A stretch of 47,243 nucleotides of DNA from Embleya sp040605455 (GTDB lineage Bacteria; Actinomycetota; Actinomycetes; Streptomycetales; Streptomycetaceae), in assembly GCF_040605455.1 (NCBI RefSeq), contig NZ_JBEXCV010000061.1, positions 1 to 47,243 of the forward strand, given 5' to 3'. Shown here piece after piece: positions 24,671-32,124 of this stretch; within the stretch, counting starts at the first letter, position 1; each line of letters begins with the position of its first letter. Position numbers and translations under genes: made by a program. The notes under the pieces were generated by a model. It did not search any database. It was given only the letters and a program-made list of their open reading frames with translations, and had not been told where the DNA came from.

Positions 24671-25414
24671 ATGACACTGATCAAGGCATGTCTGAACGGC
24701 ACGCGGCGCCCCGAGGAGCACCCGGCGCTTCCGCTGACACCGGCGCAGATCGCCGCGGACAGCCGAGCCGCGGTGGCCGCAGGCGCGTCCATCGTGCACG
24801 TGCACCCGCGCGGTCGCGGCGGTCGGGAGAGTCTGGCGCCGGAGGTGATCACGCCGGTGGTCCGGGCGATTCGCGGTGCGGCGCCGGGCGTGCCGATCGG
24901 GGTGAGCACGGGCGCCTGGATCGAGGCCGACGCCGCCCGGCCGGCCGCGGTGCGCGCCTGGACGGTGTTGCCCGACCTGGCGTCGGTCAACCTGTCCGAG
25001 GAGGGCTCGGTCGATCTCGCGTACGCGCTCGCGCACCTGGGTGTGGGGGTCGAGGCGGGGGTGTGGACCGAGGCCGACGCGGAGTTGCTGGTCGAGCGGG
25101 ACCTGGCCGCGGTGTGCACCCGGATCCTGATCGAGGTCGAACTCGCCGACCCGGGGGACGCGCTGGACGAGGCGGGACGCATCCTGGCCGTGCTCGACCG
25201 GCACGACATCGCGGTGCCGCGCCTGTTGCACGGCGCCGACGAGTCCGCGTGGCCGGTCCTGGACGCGGCCATCGCGGCCGGTCTGGACATCCGGATCGGC
25301 CTGGAGGACACCCTGCTGGACCCGGAGGGCCGCCGGGTCGCGGGCAACGCGGCTCTGGTGCGGATCGCCTCGGACCGGGTCGTCGCGGCCCGTTCGGCGG
25401 GCAATCCGCACTGA
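24671..25414 (+). CDS. BKACE-family enzyme (3-keto-5-aminohexanoate cleavage-like)
   Basis: The product is 247 residues of the TIM-barrel BKACE family, which condenses a beta-keto acid with acetyl-CoA. The zinc-binding HVH is at 43-45 (IVHVHPRGRGG), with GVSTGAWI near 83-90 and the GLEDTL motif before the C-terminus. It is slightly shorter than the usual 270-310 residues, with a compact N-terminus (MTLIKACLNGTRRPEEHPAL). GGAG sits 6 nt before the ATG. The true substrate cannot be read from the sequence, since members differ in the beta-keto acid used. Confidence 0.85.
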   Translation: MTLIKACLNGTRRPEEHPALPLTPAQIAADSRAAVAAGASIVHVHPRGRGGRESLAPEVITPVVRAIRGAAPGVPIGVSTGAWIEADAARPAAVRAWTVLPDLASVNLSEEGSVDLAYALAHLGVGVEAGVWTEADAELLVERDLAAVCTRILIEVELADPGDALDEAGRILAVLDRHDIAVPRLLHGADESAWPVLDAAIAAGLDIRIGLEDTLLDPEGRRVAGNAALVRIASDRVVAARSAGNPH

Positions 25415-25496
25415 CCCGCACCGCGGCGTCCGCACGCGGCCCGCGCCCGGTCCCCGTGCCGCCTCGCATGCCGGCCCCCACGCGCCGGTCCCGGTA

Positions 25497-25583
25497 CTAA
25501 CGCATCAAGGCGCCGATGATCACGGCGATGAGCAGGAGGGCCAGAGTGGCCGTGACGACGCGGGTTCTGGTGCGGGGATTCAC
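25497..25583 (-). CDS. 28-residue single-helix membrane peptide
   Basis: A GTG start at 25581-25583 lies 7 nt after TAGGCT and opens 28 codons ending in TAG. The peptide is a basic head (VNPRTRTRVVTA) and one hydrophobic helix (TLALLLIAVIIGALMR). Third positions are nearly all G or C. The promoter element and codon bias together argue that it is real despite its size. It lies between the BKACE and isomerase-like genes and shares the latter's strand, but is downstream of it by 63 bp. Function unknown. Confidence 0.55.
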   Translation of the reverse strand: MNPRTRTRVVTATLALLLIAVIIGALMR

Positions 25584-25590
25584 GCCCCAG

Positions 25591-25596
25591 AGCCTA
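25591..25596 (-). promoter_or_regulatory. -10 element TAGGCT, 7 nt before the 28-residue peptide
   Basis: TANNNT match on the minus strand, in the gap after the isomerase-like gene. Confidence 0.5.
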
Positions 25597-25646
25597 CGCG
25601 GCGCGGGCGCGCGGTCGAATTCCGGCCGGGCGCCCGCGCTCGCGGG

Positions 25647-26426
25647 TCACACCATCGAGGCCGCCAGGCGGCGGCGGAAGGCGGCGAGCACCGTGCGGTC
25701 GCCGGTTTGCGAGACGACCGTGCCGGGGCGTCGGCCCCACAGGTAGAGCAACAGTTCGGCGGGCTCGCCGCTGACGGCCGCGTCCGCGAACCCCTGGTCG
25801 CGGGACATGGTCACGCCGGAGCGCTGCATGGTCAGCCGCCAGTGGTGCCGGTTGCTGTGCACGCCGATCGTGCGCCCGCTCGCGCCGTCGCGCGTGCCGC
25901 CGTCGTAGTGCGCCGGGAGCAGTACGCCCAGCACCTCGTCGATGCCGTCCAGGGCCTGCTGGGCGTCCAGCGGTCCCGGGGTGCCGACGGCCATCTCGAT
26001 GTCGGCGCGGTGCACCGCGGCCTCGCGCGCCATCCGGCGGAAGAGGAAGCCGGCGGTGCCCCGATCGGGCCCGTCGCCGTCCACGCCCTCCGCGACGCCG
26101 GGGTCGAGCTCCTTGCCATCGATCGGGTCGAGCGGGTCCCGCCGGGCCATTTCGGTCACGAGCGCCGCGTGCGCCCGGGTGTAGGTGTCGAGCAGATCCC
26201 CCTTTGTCGCGCTGCCTGCGGCCGGGCGCGCGTCACCCGCGGCCGGGTGGCGATCCGGGCGCAATTGCGCGGCGGCGCCGGTGTACATGAGCACGGAATG
26301 TCGTACGACGTCGGCGACCGTCCAACCGGGACAGGACGGTACCGGCGCGTCCATGTCCGTGACGGCCGCCTGGCCCAAGCGGAGACCCTCCGCCTGGAAC
26401 AGGTGCTGGAACCGCACGTAGTCCAT
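25647..26426 (-). CDS. mycothiol-dependent maleylpyruvate isomerase-family protein
   Basis: The product is 259 residues. The N-terminal half is a DinB-like four-helix bundle with the family signature PSCPGWTVADVVRHSVLMY (residues 30-48), whose histidine helps to bind a divalent metal; the EAAVHRADIEMA segment near 135-146 supplies further ligands. The C-terminal domain (about 165-259) is the SCP2-like part with LLLYLWGRR. Such proteins use mycothiol, or are just metal-binding homologues; the actual substrate is open. The ATG is preceded by CTTGACGA, with no clear Shine-Dalgarno sequence. Confidence 0.83.
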   Translation of the reverse strand: MDYVRFQHLFQAEGLRLGQAAVTDMDAPVPSCPGWTVADVVRHSVLMYTGAAAQLRPDRHPAAGDARPAAGSATKGDLLDTYTRAHAALVTEMARRDPLDPIDGKELDPGVAEGVDGDGPDRGTAGFLFRRMAREAAVHRADIEMAVGTPGPLDAQQALDGIDEVLGVLLPAHYDGGTRDGASGRTIGVHSNRHHWRLTMQRSGVTMSRDQGFADAAVSGEPAELLLYLWGRRPGTVVSQTGDRTVLAAFRRRLAASMV

Positions 26427-26503
26427 TCGTCAAGGATTCCAGCGTTTCGGGTGACGTGTCGATGGCCTGCGTCACCCCATGGCGTGAATGTCACGTCAAG
26501 AAA

Positions 26504-26520
26504 AGGTGTACCGCACACCT
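26504..26520 (-). terminator. Rho-independent terminator of the MarR-MFS operon
   Basis: On the minus strand AGGTGT-GCGGT-ACACCT is followed by TTTTCTT: a perfect 6-bp stem and a T-rich tail, 14 bp after the MFS stop codon. Confidence 0.75.
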
Positions 26521-26534
26521 GTGCTGACGCTATG

Positions 26535-27839
26535 TCAGATCTTGACCACAGGATTACCGAACTCCGACCGTGTCGCCGAGACGACGGGCGTCGCCGGTCG
26601 CATCGCGCGCACCACCGTGCCCGGCCGCAGCCGGATCCCGGCGTGCCGGGCGAGCAGCGCGCCGACCACGAGCGCCGCGGCCAACGAGATCAGGCCGCCC
26701 ACGAGCAACCCGGTACGCGGCCCGAAGCTCTCCGCCAACCACCCCGTAAGCGGGCCGCCCAGCGGGGTGCCGCCCATGAACACGAGCATGTAGATGCCCA
26801 TCACCCGACCGCGCATCGCCGGGTCGCTGCCGAGCTGCACGGTCGAGTTCGCCGCCGTGTTGAAGGTCAGCCCGGCGATCCCGATCGGCACGAGCAGCAG
26901 CGCGAAGCTCCAGTAGCCGGGCATCAGCGCGGCGATCGTCTCCAGCAGCCCGAACGCGATCGCGGCGCCGACCAGCACCCGCAGCCGAGTCCGGCCACGC
27001 TTGGCCGCGAACAGGGCGCCCGCCAGCGAGCCGACCGCGAACACCGTGTTGAGCAGCCCGAACGAGCCGGGTCCGGCGTGGAAGACGTCGTTGGAGAAGG
27101 TCGCGAGGGTGACCGCGAAGTTGTAGCCGAAGGTGCCGATGAAGCCGACGAGGGCGATCGCCACGAGCAGGTCGGGACGGCCGCGTACATAGCGCAGCCC
27201 CTCGCGCAGTTGGCCCTTCTCCCGTGGCACCACCGGCATCGTGCGCAGTTCGCTCTCGCGCATGGCCAGCAGGCCGAGCAGCACCGCGATGTAGGACACC
27301 GCGTTGACCGCGAACACCCAGCCGGTGCCGATCGCGGTGATCAGCAGGCCGCCGACCGCGGGGCCGACGATCCGGGCGAGCTGGAAGTTGGCCGAATTCA
27401 GGCTGACCGCGTTGGCCAGGTCCTTGCGGCCGACCATCTCGATCACGAACGCCTGTCGCGCGGGGTTGTCCACCGCGGTGGCCATGCCGAGGCCGAACGC
27501 GAGCAGCCACACGTGCCACACCTGGACGGCATCGCTCAACACCAGGACCGCCATCACGGCGGCGAGCAGACCCATCACGGTCTGCGTACCGATCAACAAC
27601 AGGCGCTTGCGGTAGCGGTCGGCGATCACACCGCCCCACAGGCCGAACAGCAGCATGGGCAGAAACTGCAGACCGGTGGTCACCCCGAGCGCGGTAGCGC
27701 TGCCGGTGAGCTTGAGTACGAGCCAGTCCTGAGCGATGCGTTGCATCCAGGTGCCCGTGTTGGACACCGTCTGCCCGGCGGCAAAAAGCCGAAAGTTGCG
27801 GTTTCGTAGTGATGAGAAGGTGCCGGCTGTCGCCGCCAC
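26535..27839 (-). CDS. MFS exporter, EntS-like (MFS_3 type)
   Basis: The product is 434 residues with about twelve membrane helices. FSSLRNRNFRLFAAGQTVSNTGTWMQRIAQDWLV opens it, and GGVIADRYRKR follows helix 2; this is typical of the enterobactin-exporter-like branch of the major facilitator family. It ends in a short hydrophilic tail. AAAGGGGAG lies 3 nt before GTG 27839. The gene follows the MarR gene by 97 bp on the same strand and precedes a good terminator, so the two form an operon in which MarR probably represses both. Substrate: unknown small molecule, drug or siderophore. Confidence 0.87.
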   Translation of the reverse strand: MAATAGTFSSLRNRNFRLFAAGQTVSNTGTWMQRIAQDWLVLKLTGSATALGVTTGLQFLPMLLFGLWGGVIADRYRKRLLLIGTQTVMGLLAAVMAVLVLSDAVQVWHVWLLAFGLGMATAVDNPARQAFVIEMVGRKDLANAVSLNSANFQLARIVGPAVGGLLITAIGTGWVFAVNAVSYIAVLLGLLAMRESELRTMPVVPREKGQLREGLRYVRGRPDLLVAIALVGFIGTFGYNFAVTLATFSNDVFHAGPGSFGLLNTVFAVGSLAGALFAAKRGRTRLRVLVGAAIAFGLLETIAALMPGYWSFALLLVPIGIAGLTFNTAANSTVQLGSDPAMRGRVMGIYMLVFMGGTPLGGPLTGWLAESFGPRTGLLVGGLISLAAALVVGALLARHAGIRLRPGTVVRAMRPATPVVSATRSEFGNPVVKI

Positions 27840-27936
27840 GGGCTCCCCTTTCGTCGTACGGTCGGCCGAGGCCGGATGAACATCCGTCCCCGAACCGAAC
27901 CGCGACGCGGGTGCGCCGGACTCCTGCGTCGGACTC

Positions 27937-28368
27937 CTAGGCCTGCGCCAGCTTCTCCAGCACCGGCAGGGCCGCGCGCAACGCCTCGCTCTCCTCGGGC
28001 GTGAGCCGGGACAGGTGGTCCGCCAGCCAGGCGTTGCCCAGCCTGCGGTTCTCCTCCACCACGGCGGCGGCGGGCTCGGTCGCGGAAACCACGACCTGCC
28101 TGCGGTCGTCGGGGTGCGGCTCGCGCCGCACCAGGCCACGCTCCTCCAGGCCGGCGATCACGCGCGTCATCGACGGTGGCTGCACCTTTTCCTGCCGGGC
28201 GAGTTCGCCCGGAGTCATGGCGCCGCGCACGACGAGCACGGTCAGCACCGAGAGCTGGGTGGGGCTCAGCGTCTCGTCGGCCCGCTGGTTGCGCAGGCGA
28301 CGGGAGAGCTTCAGCACCGAGGCACGGAGGGCAGCCACCGTGGCACGGTCGGGTTCGGACGGGGACAC
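27937..28368 (-). CDS. MarR-family transcriptional regulator
   Basis: The product is 143 residues with the winged helix-turn-helix typical of MarR: LSPTQLSVLTVLVVRGAMTPGELARQEKVQPPSMTRVIAGLEERGLVRREPHPDDRRQ (residues about 34-92), including the wing DRRQVVVS. The GTG start lies 7 nt after TAAGCT. A 41-bp palindromic region (28368-28408) overlaps start codon and promoter, so the protein probably represses its own gene and the downstream exporter. A ligand is not evident. The ATG 2 nt upstream is in another frame. Confidence 0.9.
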   Translation of the reverse strand: MSPSEPDRATVAALRASVLKLSRRLRNQRADETLSPTQLSVLTVLVVRGAMTPGELARQEKVQPPSMTRVIAGLEERGLVRREPHPDDRRQVVVSATEPAAAVVEENRRLGNAWLADHLSRLTPEESEALRAALPVLEKLAQA

Positions 28369-28408
28369 ATTGGTTAGCTTAACTCTTTACTCTCGCTAAC
28401 TTCCAATG
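28368..28408. promoter_or_regulatory. palindromic operator candidate for the MarR regulator
   Basis: Nested inverted repeats: CATTGG with CCAATG at the outside and GTTAGC (28373-28378) with GCTAAC (28395-28400) inside, centred on the -10 region of the MarR gene. This suits two MarR dimers or one extended site. Confidence 0.6.
28376..28381 (-). promoter_or_regulatory. -10 element TAAGCT, 7 nt before the MarR GTG
   Basis: TANNNT match lying inside the palindrome, so bound repressor would cover the promoter. Confidence 0.5.
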
Positions 28409-28471
28409 GTTTGCGTCCCCGGGATATTCCGGACCACCGGCGCCGAGCGACGCCGCCTCGCGCCGTCGGCG

Positions 28472-28628
28472 CTACTTGACGCCGAGCACCTGCTCGATCG
28501 GGTCGATCGCGAAGTGCACCACGAACAGCGCGGACACGATCCACAGCAGCACCGGGATCTCCCGGGCCTTGCCGACCGCCGTGCGGCTTGTTCGTCGGGA
28601 CGCGCGCGGGAGCGGCGTGGGCGGCCAA
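28472..28628 (-). pseudogene. possible small membrane protein gene with a one-base frameshift
   Basis: A frame ending at TAG 28472-28474 reads VGKAREIPVLLWIVSALF and then VVHFAIDPIEQVLGVK with third positions all G or C, so it looks coding and contains one membrane helix. It has no usable start codon before an upstream stop. A second frame, also G/C-biased, starts at TTG 28626-28628 and reads LAAHAAPARVPTNKPH. The two would join if one base were removed near 28575-28600 (157 nt in total). Either a decayed gene, a sequencing error, or chance. Confidence 0.3.
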
Positions 28629-28629
28629 G

Positions 28630-28635
28630 TAGCCT
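28630..28635 (+). promoter_or_regulatory. -10 element TAGCCT, 7 nt before the GTG at 28643
   Basis: TANNNT match; it fixes the start of the DUF2530 protein. Confidence 0.5.
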
Positions 28636-28642
28636 AGGTTTC

Positions 28643-29359
28643 GTGAGCAGGCACGGGAGCGGGAAACGACGGCGCGCCTCGCCGGATCCGGACGACACGG
28701 GCGCACCGCGCCCGGACGCGGCCGCGGACCCGACGTCGGGGCCCGTCGAGGACGCGTACGACGCGGGCTCCCCGGGCAGCGGCGAGTACGACGTGAGCTC
28801 GTACGGCAGTGGTGAGTACGCGGCGTACGGGGCGGAGACGTATGCGCAGGCGGACTACGCGCAGGCGGACTACGAGTCGACGCAATACCCGCCGACCGAA
28901 TACGAACCGGCCGAGTACGAGTCCGGTGGCTACCCGGCCCGGCCGGTGCCCGGTGAGCCCGAGGCGTACCCGTCCCAGGCGCATTCCGCGGCGGGCTACG
29001 GCGCGAGCGCCTACGACCCGGCCACCGATCCGGCGCTCATGGGTGGGACCGCCGAGTTCGTCGCCGTCGACGAGCCGGTCGAAGCCACCGAGCGCCGTCC
29101 CACCGAGCGCCGACCCGACGAGGCCCGCGAAGCGGACACCGGCATGCGCCCCGCGCCGCCTCCGCACGAGGGCAACATCATCAGGCTCGTCGCCGTCGGC
29201 AGCCTGATCTGGTTCGCGCTGTTCCTGGTCGCGTGGCTCATGCGCGACACGCTCTCCGACGACCGGGACTGGTGGCCGTGGTGCGCGCTGGCCGGCTCCG
29301 GCCTGGGCCTGTTCGGGCTCTGGTACTGCCGCCGCCTGCAAAGCGCCGACGAGGACTGA
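28643..29359 (+). CDS. DUF2530 membrane protein with long tyrosine-rich repeat region
   Basis: The product is 238 residues. Only the last 65 residues form the DUF2530-like part: two membrane helices (IIRLVAVGSLIWFALFLVAW and WWPWCALAGSGLGLFGLWYC). The first 170 residues are disordered and acidic, with many tyrosine repeats such as SYGSGEYAAYGAETYAQADY; canonical DUF2530 proteins as I recall are about 80 residues and lack this. A perfect 15-bp duplication (28844-28873) encodes a doubled AQADY. Because the tail is a membrane domain, the repeats should face the cytoplasm or the surface. Function unknown. Confidence 0.75.
   Translation: MSRHGSGKRRRASPDPDDTGAPRPDAAADPTSGPVEDAYDAGSPGSGEYDVSSYGSGEYAAYGAETYAQADYAQADYESTQYPPTEYEPAEYESGGYPARPVPGEPEAYPSQAHSAAGYGASAYDPATDPALMGGTAEFVAVDEPVEATERRPTERRPDEAREADTGMRPAPPPHEGNIIRLVAVGSLIWFALFLVAWLMRDTLSDDRDWWPWCALAGSGLGLFGLWYCRRLQSADED
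28844..28873. repeat. 15-bp perfect tandem duplication in the DUF2530 gene
   Basis: GCGCAGGCGGACTAC twice in a row, within a longer run of diverged tyrosine-codon repeats. Confidence 0.85.
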
Positions 29360-29433
29360 GCCCGGGGTCGGGGCACTCGGTACTCGGCGTCTCGCACTGG
29401 GCATCGGCCGCCCGAGCTTCGTCGACCGCTCGC

Positions 29434-29450
29434 CGCGAGCAATCCTCGCG
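29434..29450. terminator. hairpin between DUF2530 and the P-type ATPase
   Basis: CGCGAG-CAATC-CTCGCG, a 6-bp stem with a 5-nt loop, 74 bp after the DUF2530 stop; weak terminator candidate without a T tract. Confidence 0.35.
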
Positions 29451-29490
29451 ACGGATGCCGAATGGCCACAAAATCCGACATTCACTGACG

Positions 29491-29496
29491 TAACTT
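29491..29496 (+). promoter_or_regulatory. -10 element TAACTT, 6 nt before the ATG at 29503
   Basis: TANNNT match directly before the P-type ATPase start. Confidence 0.55.
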
Positions 29497-29502
29497 CGGG
29501 GC

Positions 29503-31854
29503 ATGATCGGAGCCCCCGCCGCAACCACCGGGCTGACCACCGCCGAGGTCGCCGAACGCGTTGCGGACGGCCGCGTCAACGACGTGCCGACCCGGTCCAG
29601 CCGCAGTACCTCGGCGATCGTCCGGGGCAACGTCTTCACCAGGTTCAACGCGATCATCGGCACCCTGTTCGTGGTGATGCTGATCGTCGGCCCGATCCAG
29701 GACGGCCTGTTCGGCCTGGTCATCGTGGCCAACACGGCGATCGGCATCATCCAGGAGCTGCGCGCCAAGCGCACCCTGGACGCTCTCGCGGTGGTCGGCG
29801 AGGCCAAGCCGCGGGTGCGCCGGGACGGGCACACCGCCGAGTTGTCCGCGCGCGATCTGGTCCTGGACGACGTATGCGAACTCGGCGCGGGCGAGCAGGT
29901 CCTGGTGGACGGCGTGGTGGTCGAGGCGGACGCACTCGAACTCGACGAGTCGCTGCTCACCGGCGAGACCGACCCGGTCCACAAGAAGGTCGACGACCAG
30001 GTGATGTCCGGCAGCTTCGTGGCCGCCGGCAACGGCGCCTTCCGGGCGGGCAGGGTCGGCCGCGACGCATACGCCGCCCGACTCGCCGAGGAGGCCGGTC
30101 GATTCACCCTGGTCGACTCGGAACTACGCCGGGGCCTGGACCGGATCCTCACCTACGTGACGTGGTTGATGATCCCGGTGGGCATCCTTTTGATCATCAG
30201 TCAGCTCCGCACCCACGACGGCCTGCCCAACGCGCTGCGCGGCATGGTCGCGGGCCTGGTCACCATGGTGCCCGAGGGCCTGATGCTGCTCACCTCGGTC
30301 GCGTTCGCGGTCGGCGTGGTCCGGCTGGGTCGCAGGCAGTGCCTGGTTCAGGAGCTACCGGCGATCGAGGGCCTGGCCCGGGTCGACGTGGTCTGCCTGG
30401 ACAAGACCGGCACGCTCACCGAGGGCGGCATGGACGTGGCCGAGGTGCGCCCGCTCGACGACACGCTGCCGATCGACGCGGCCCTGGGCGCGCTGGGCAC
30501 CTCCGACGCGCGGCCGAACGCGAGCCTCCAGGCGATCGTGGACGCCTACCCCGCGCCGCCGGACTGGCCGGTCACCGACGTCGCCGCGTTCTCCTCGGCC
30601 CGCAAGTGGAGCGGCGCGAGCTTCGCCGGGCACGGGACCTGGCTGCTCGGCGCGCCCGACGTACTGCTCCCCGAGGGCCATCCGGTGCTCGCCCGGGTGG
30701 ACGAACCGGGCGCGCGGGGGCTGCGGGTGCTCCTGCTGGCGACCGCCGACGGGCTGACCGACGAGGCGGGCGGCCGGGCCCACCCCGCCGCGCTGGTGGT
30801 GCTGCGACAGCGGCTGCGCCCGGACGCCGGGGCGACGCTGCGCTACTTCGCGAGTCAGGACGTGGCGACCAAGGTGATCTCCGGCGACAACGCGCTCTCG
30901 GTCGGCGCGGTGGCCGCCAAGCTCGGCCTCGCGGGCGCCGAACACGCGGTGGACGCACGCCGGTTGCCCGAGGATCGGGCCGAACTCGGGCAGGCGCTCG
31001 ATGGCAACACCGTCTTCGGTCGGGTCACTCCGCAACAGAAGCGGGCGATGGTCGCGGCCCTCCAGGCGCGCGGCCACACGGTCGCGATGACCGGCGACGG
31101 CGTCAACGACGTGCTCGCGCTCAAGGACGCCGACATCGGTGTCGCGATGGGCTCGGGCAGCGGCGCGAGCCGTGCGGTCGCGCAGATCGTGCTCCTGGAC
31201 AACAGTTTCGCCACGCTGCCCTCGGTGGTGGCCGAGGGCCGCCGGGTGATCGGCAACATCGAGCGGGTCGCGAACCTGTTCCTGGTCAAGACCGTGTACG
31301 CGCTGCTGCTTTCGCTGCTCACCGGCGTCGCGGGCGTGGTCTTCCCGTTTTTGCCCCGCCACCTCACCCTGATCGGCTCGCTCACCATCGGCGTACCGGC
31401 CTTCTTTCTCGCCCTCGCCCCGAACGCCGAACGGGCCCGCTCCGGCTTCGTACCGCGGGTGCTGCGCTTCGCGATCCCCGGCGGCGTGGTCGCCGCGGCG
31501 GCCACGTTCCTGTCCTACTGGCTGGCCCACCTCAACCAGGGCTCGAACCTCGACCAGGACCGCACCACCGCCGTGATCACCCTCTTCCTGGTCGCGACCT
31601 GGATCCTGGCGATCGTCGCCCGTCCCTACACGTGGTGGAAGATCGCCCTGATCGCGGCCATGGCGGCGGCCTTCCTGATCGCGCTCTACGTCCCCCTCGT
31701 GGCCGACTTCTTCGCCCTCTATCCCCAACACCAGGGCAACAACGGCACCGCCGTCGGCACCGCCGTCGGCATCGCCCTGGCAGCCGCCGCCCTCCTCGAA
31801 CTCGGCTGGCGCATCTCGGGCTGGATCGAACGCAAGAACACCGAGGAGACGTGA
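29503..31854 (+). CDS. P-type cation-translocating ATPase, CtpE-like
   Basis: The product is 783 residues. Motifs: actuator loop TGET at 153-156, the transmembrane PEGL at 257-260, phosphorylation site D300 in DKTGTLT, and hinge TGDGVND at 530-536. MVPEGLMLLTS and the short N-terminus place it with the mycobacterial CtpE branch, reported to transport calcium, rather than with heavy-metal (CPx) pumps; no CPC motif and no N-terminal metal-binding domain is present. About ten membrane helices, four of them before the DKTG loop. Ion specificity is inferred. Hairpins at 31862 and 31908 could end the transcript. Confidence 0.88.
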   Translation: MIGAPAATTGLTTAEVAERVADGRVNDVPTRSSRSTSAIVRGNVFTRFNAIIGTLFVVMLIVGPIQDGLFGLVIVANTAIGIIQELRAKRTLDALAVVGEAKPRVRRDGHTAELSARDLVLDDVCELGAGEQVLVDGVVVEADALELDESLLTGETDPVHKKVDDQVMSGSFVAAGNGAFRAGRVGRDAYAARLAEEAGRFTLVDSELRRGLDRILTYVTWLMIPVGILLIISQLRTHDGLPNALRGMVAGLVTMVPEGLMLLTSVAFAVGVVRLGRRQCLVQELPAIEGLARVDVVCLDKTGTLTEGGMDVAEVRPLDDTLPIDAALGALGTSDARPNASLQAIVDAYPAPPDWPVTDVAAFSSARKWSGASFAGHGTWLLGAPDVLLPEGHPVLARVDEPGARGLRVLLLATADGLTDEAGGRAHPAALVVLRQRLRPDAGATLRYFASQDVATKVISGDNALSVGAVAAKLGLAGAEHAVDARRLPEDRAELGQALDGNTVFGRVTPQQKRAMVAALQARGHTVAMTGDGVNDVLALKDADIGVAMGSGSGASRAVAQIVLLDNSFATLPSVVAEGRRVIGNIERVANLFLVKTVYALLLSLLTGVAGVVFPFLPRHLTLIGSLTIGVPAFFLALAPNAERARSGFVPRVLRFAIPGGVVAAAATFLSYWLAHLNQGSNLDQDRTTAVITLFLVATWILAIVARPYTWWKIALIAAMAAAFLIALYVPLVADFFALYPQHQGNNGTAVGTAVGIALAAAALLELGWRISGWIERKNTEET

Positions 31855-31861
31855 GCCCTGA

Positions 31862-31923
31862 CAATCGGGGATTGCCGACCGTCGTGAACGGCCGCGCCCG
31901 TCCCCGTGGTTCGCGGTCGAACC
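31862..31923. terminator. two small hairpins after the P-type ATPase
   Basis: CAATC-GGG-GATTG (31862-31874) and GGTTCG-CGGT-CGAACC (31908-31923). The rest of the 270-bp gap 31855-32124 shows no gene on either strand. Confidence 0.4.
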
Positions 31924-32109
31924 GACAGACACCACACCCTCTTCCCACCGGTGGCGACCGGCCCCCACGAAAACGAAGTCGGACGGAGACAGTCCGGCGC
32001 AAGGGGCTCAGCGTCGCCGCCTCCTACTACCCGAACCATCCCGACGACCACGACGCCGTCACCCGGCGGCGGAGTCACCGCCGCACCCGCCATCCTCACG
32101 ATGGCCGAT

Positions 32110-32124
32110 CCCGACGTGGTCGGG
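32110..32124 (-). terminator. short hairpin after the dehydratase gene
   Basis: CCCGAC-GTG-GTCGGG, a 6-bp stem immediately after the stop codon at 32125; no T tract. Confidence 0.4.

Noticed and set aside
28368..28390. Iron-box-like sequence (TTGGTTAGCTTAACTC) in the MarR promoter
   Set aside because: Only about 14 of 19 degenerate positions fit and the site is better explained by the GTTAGC/GCTAAC palindrome of MarR.
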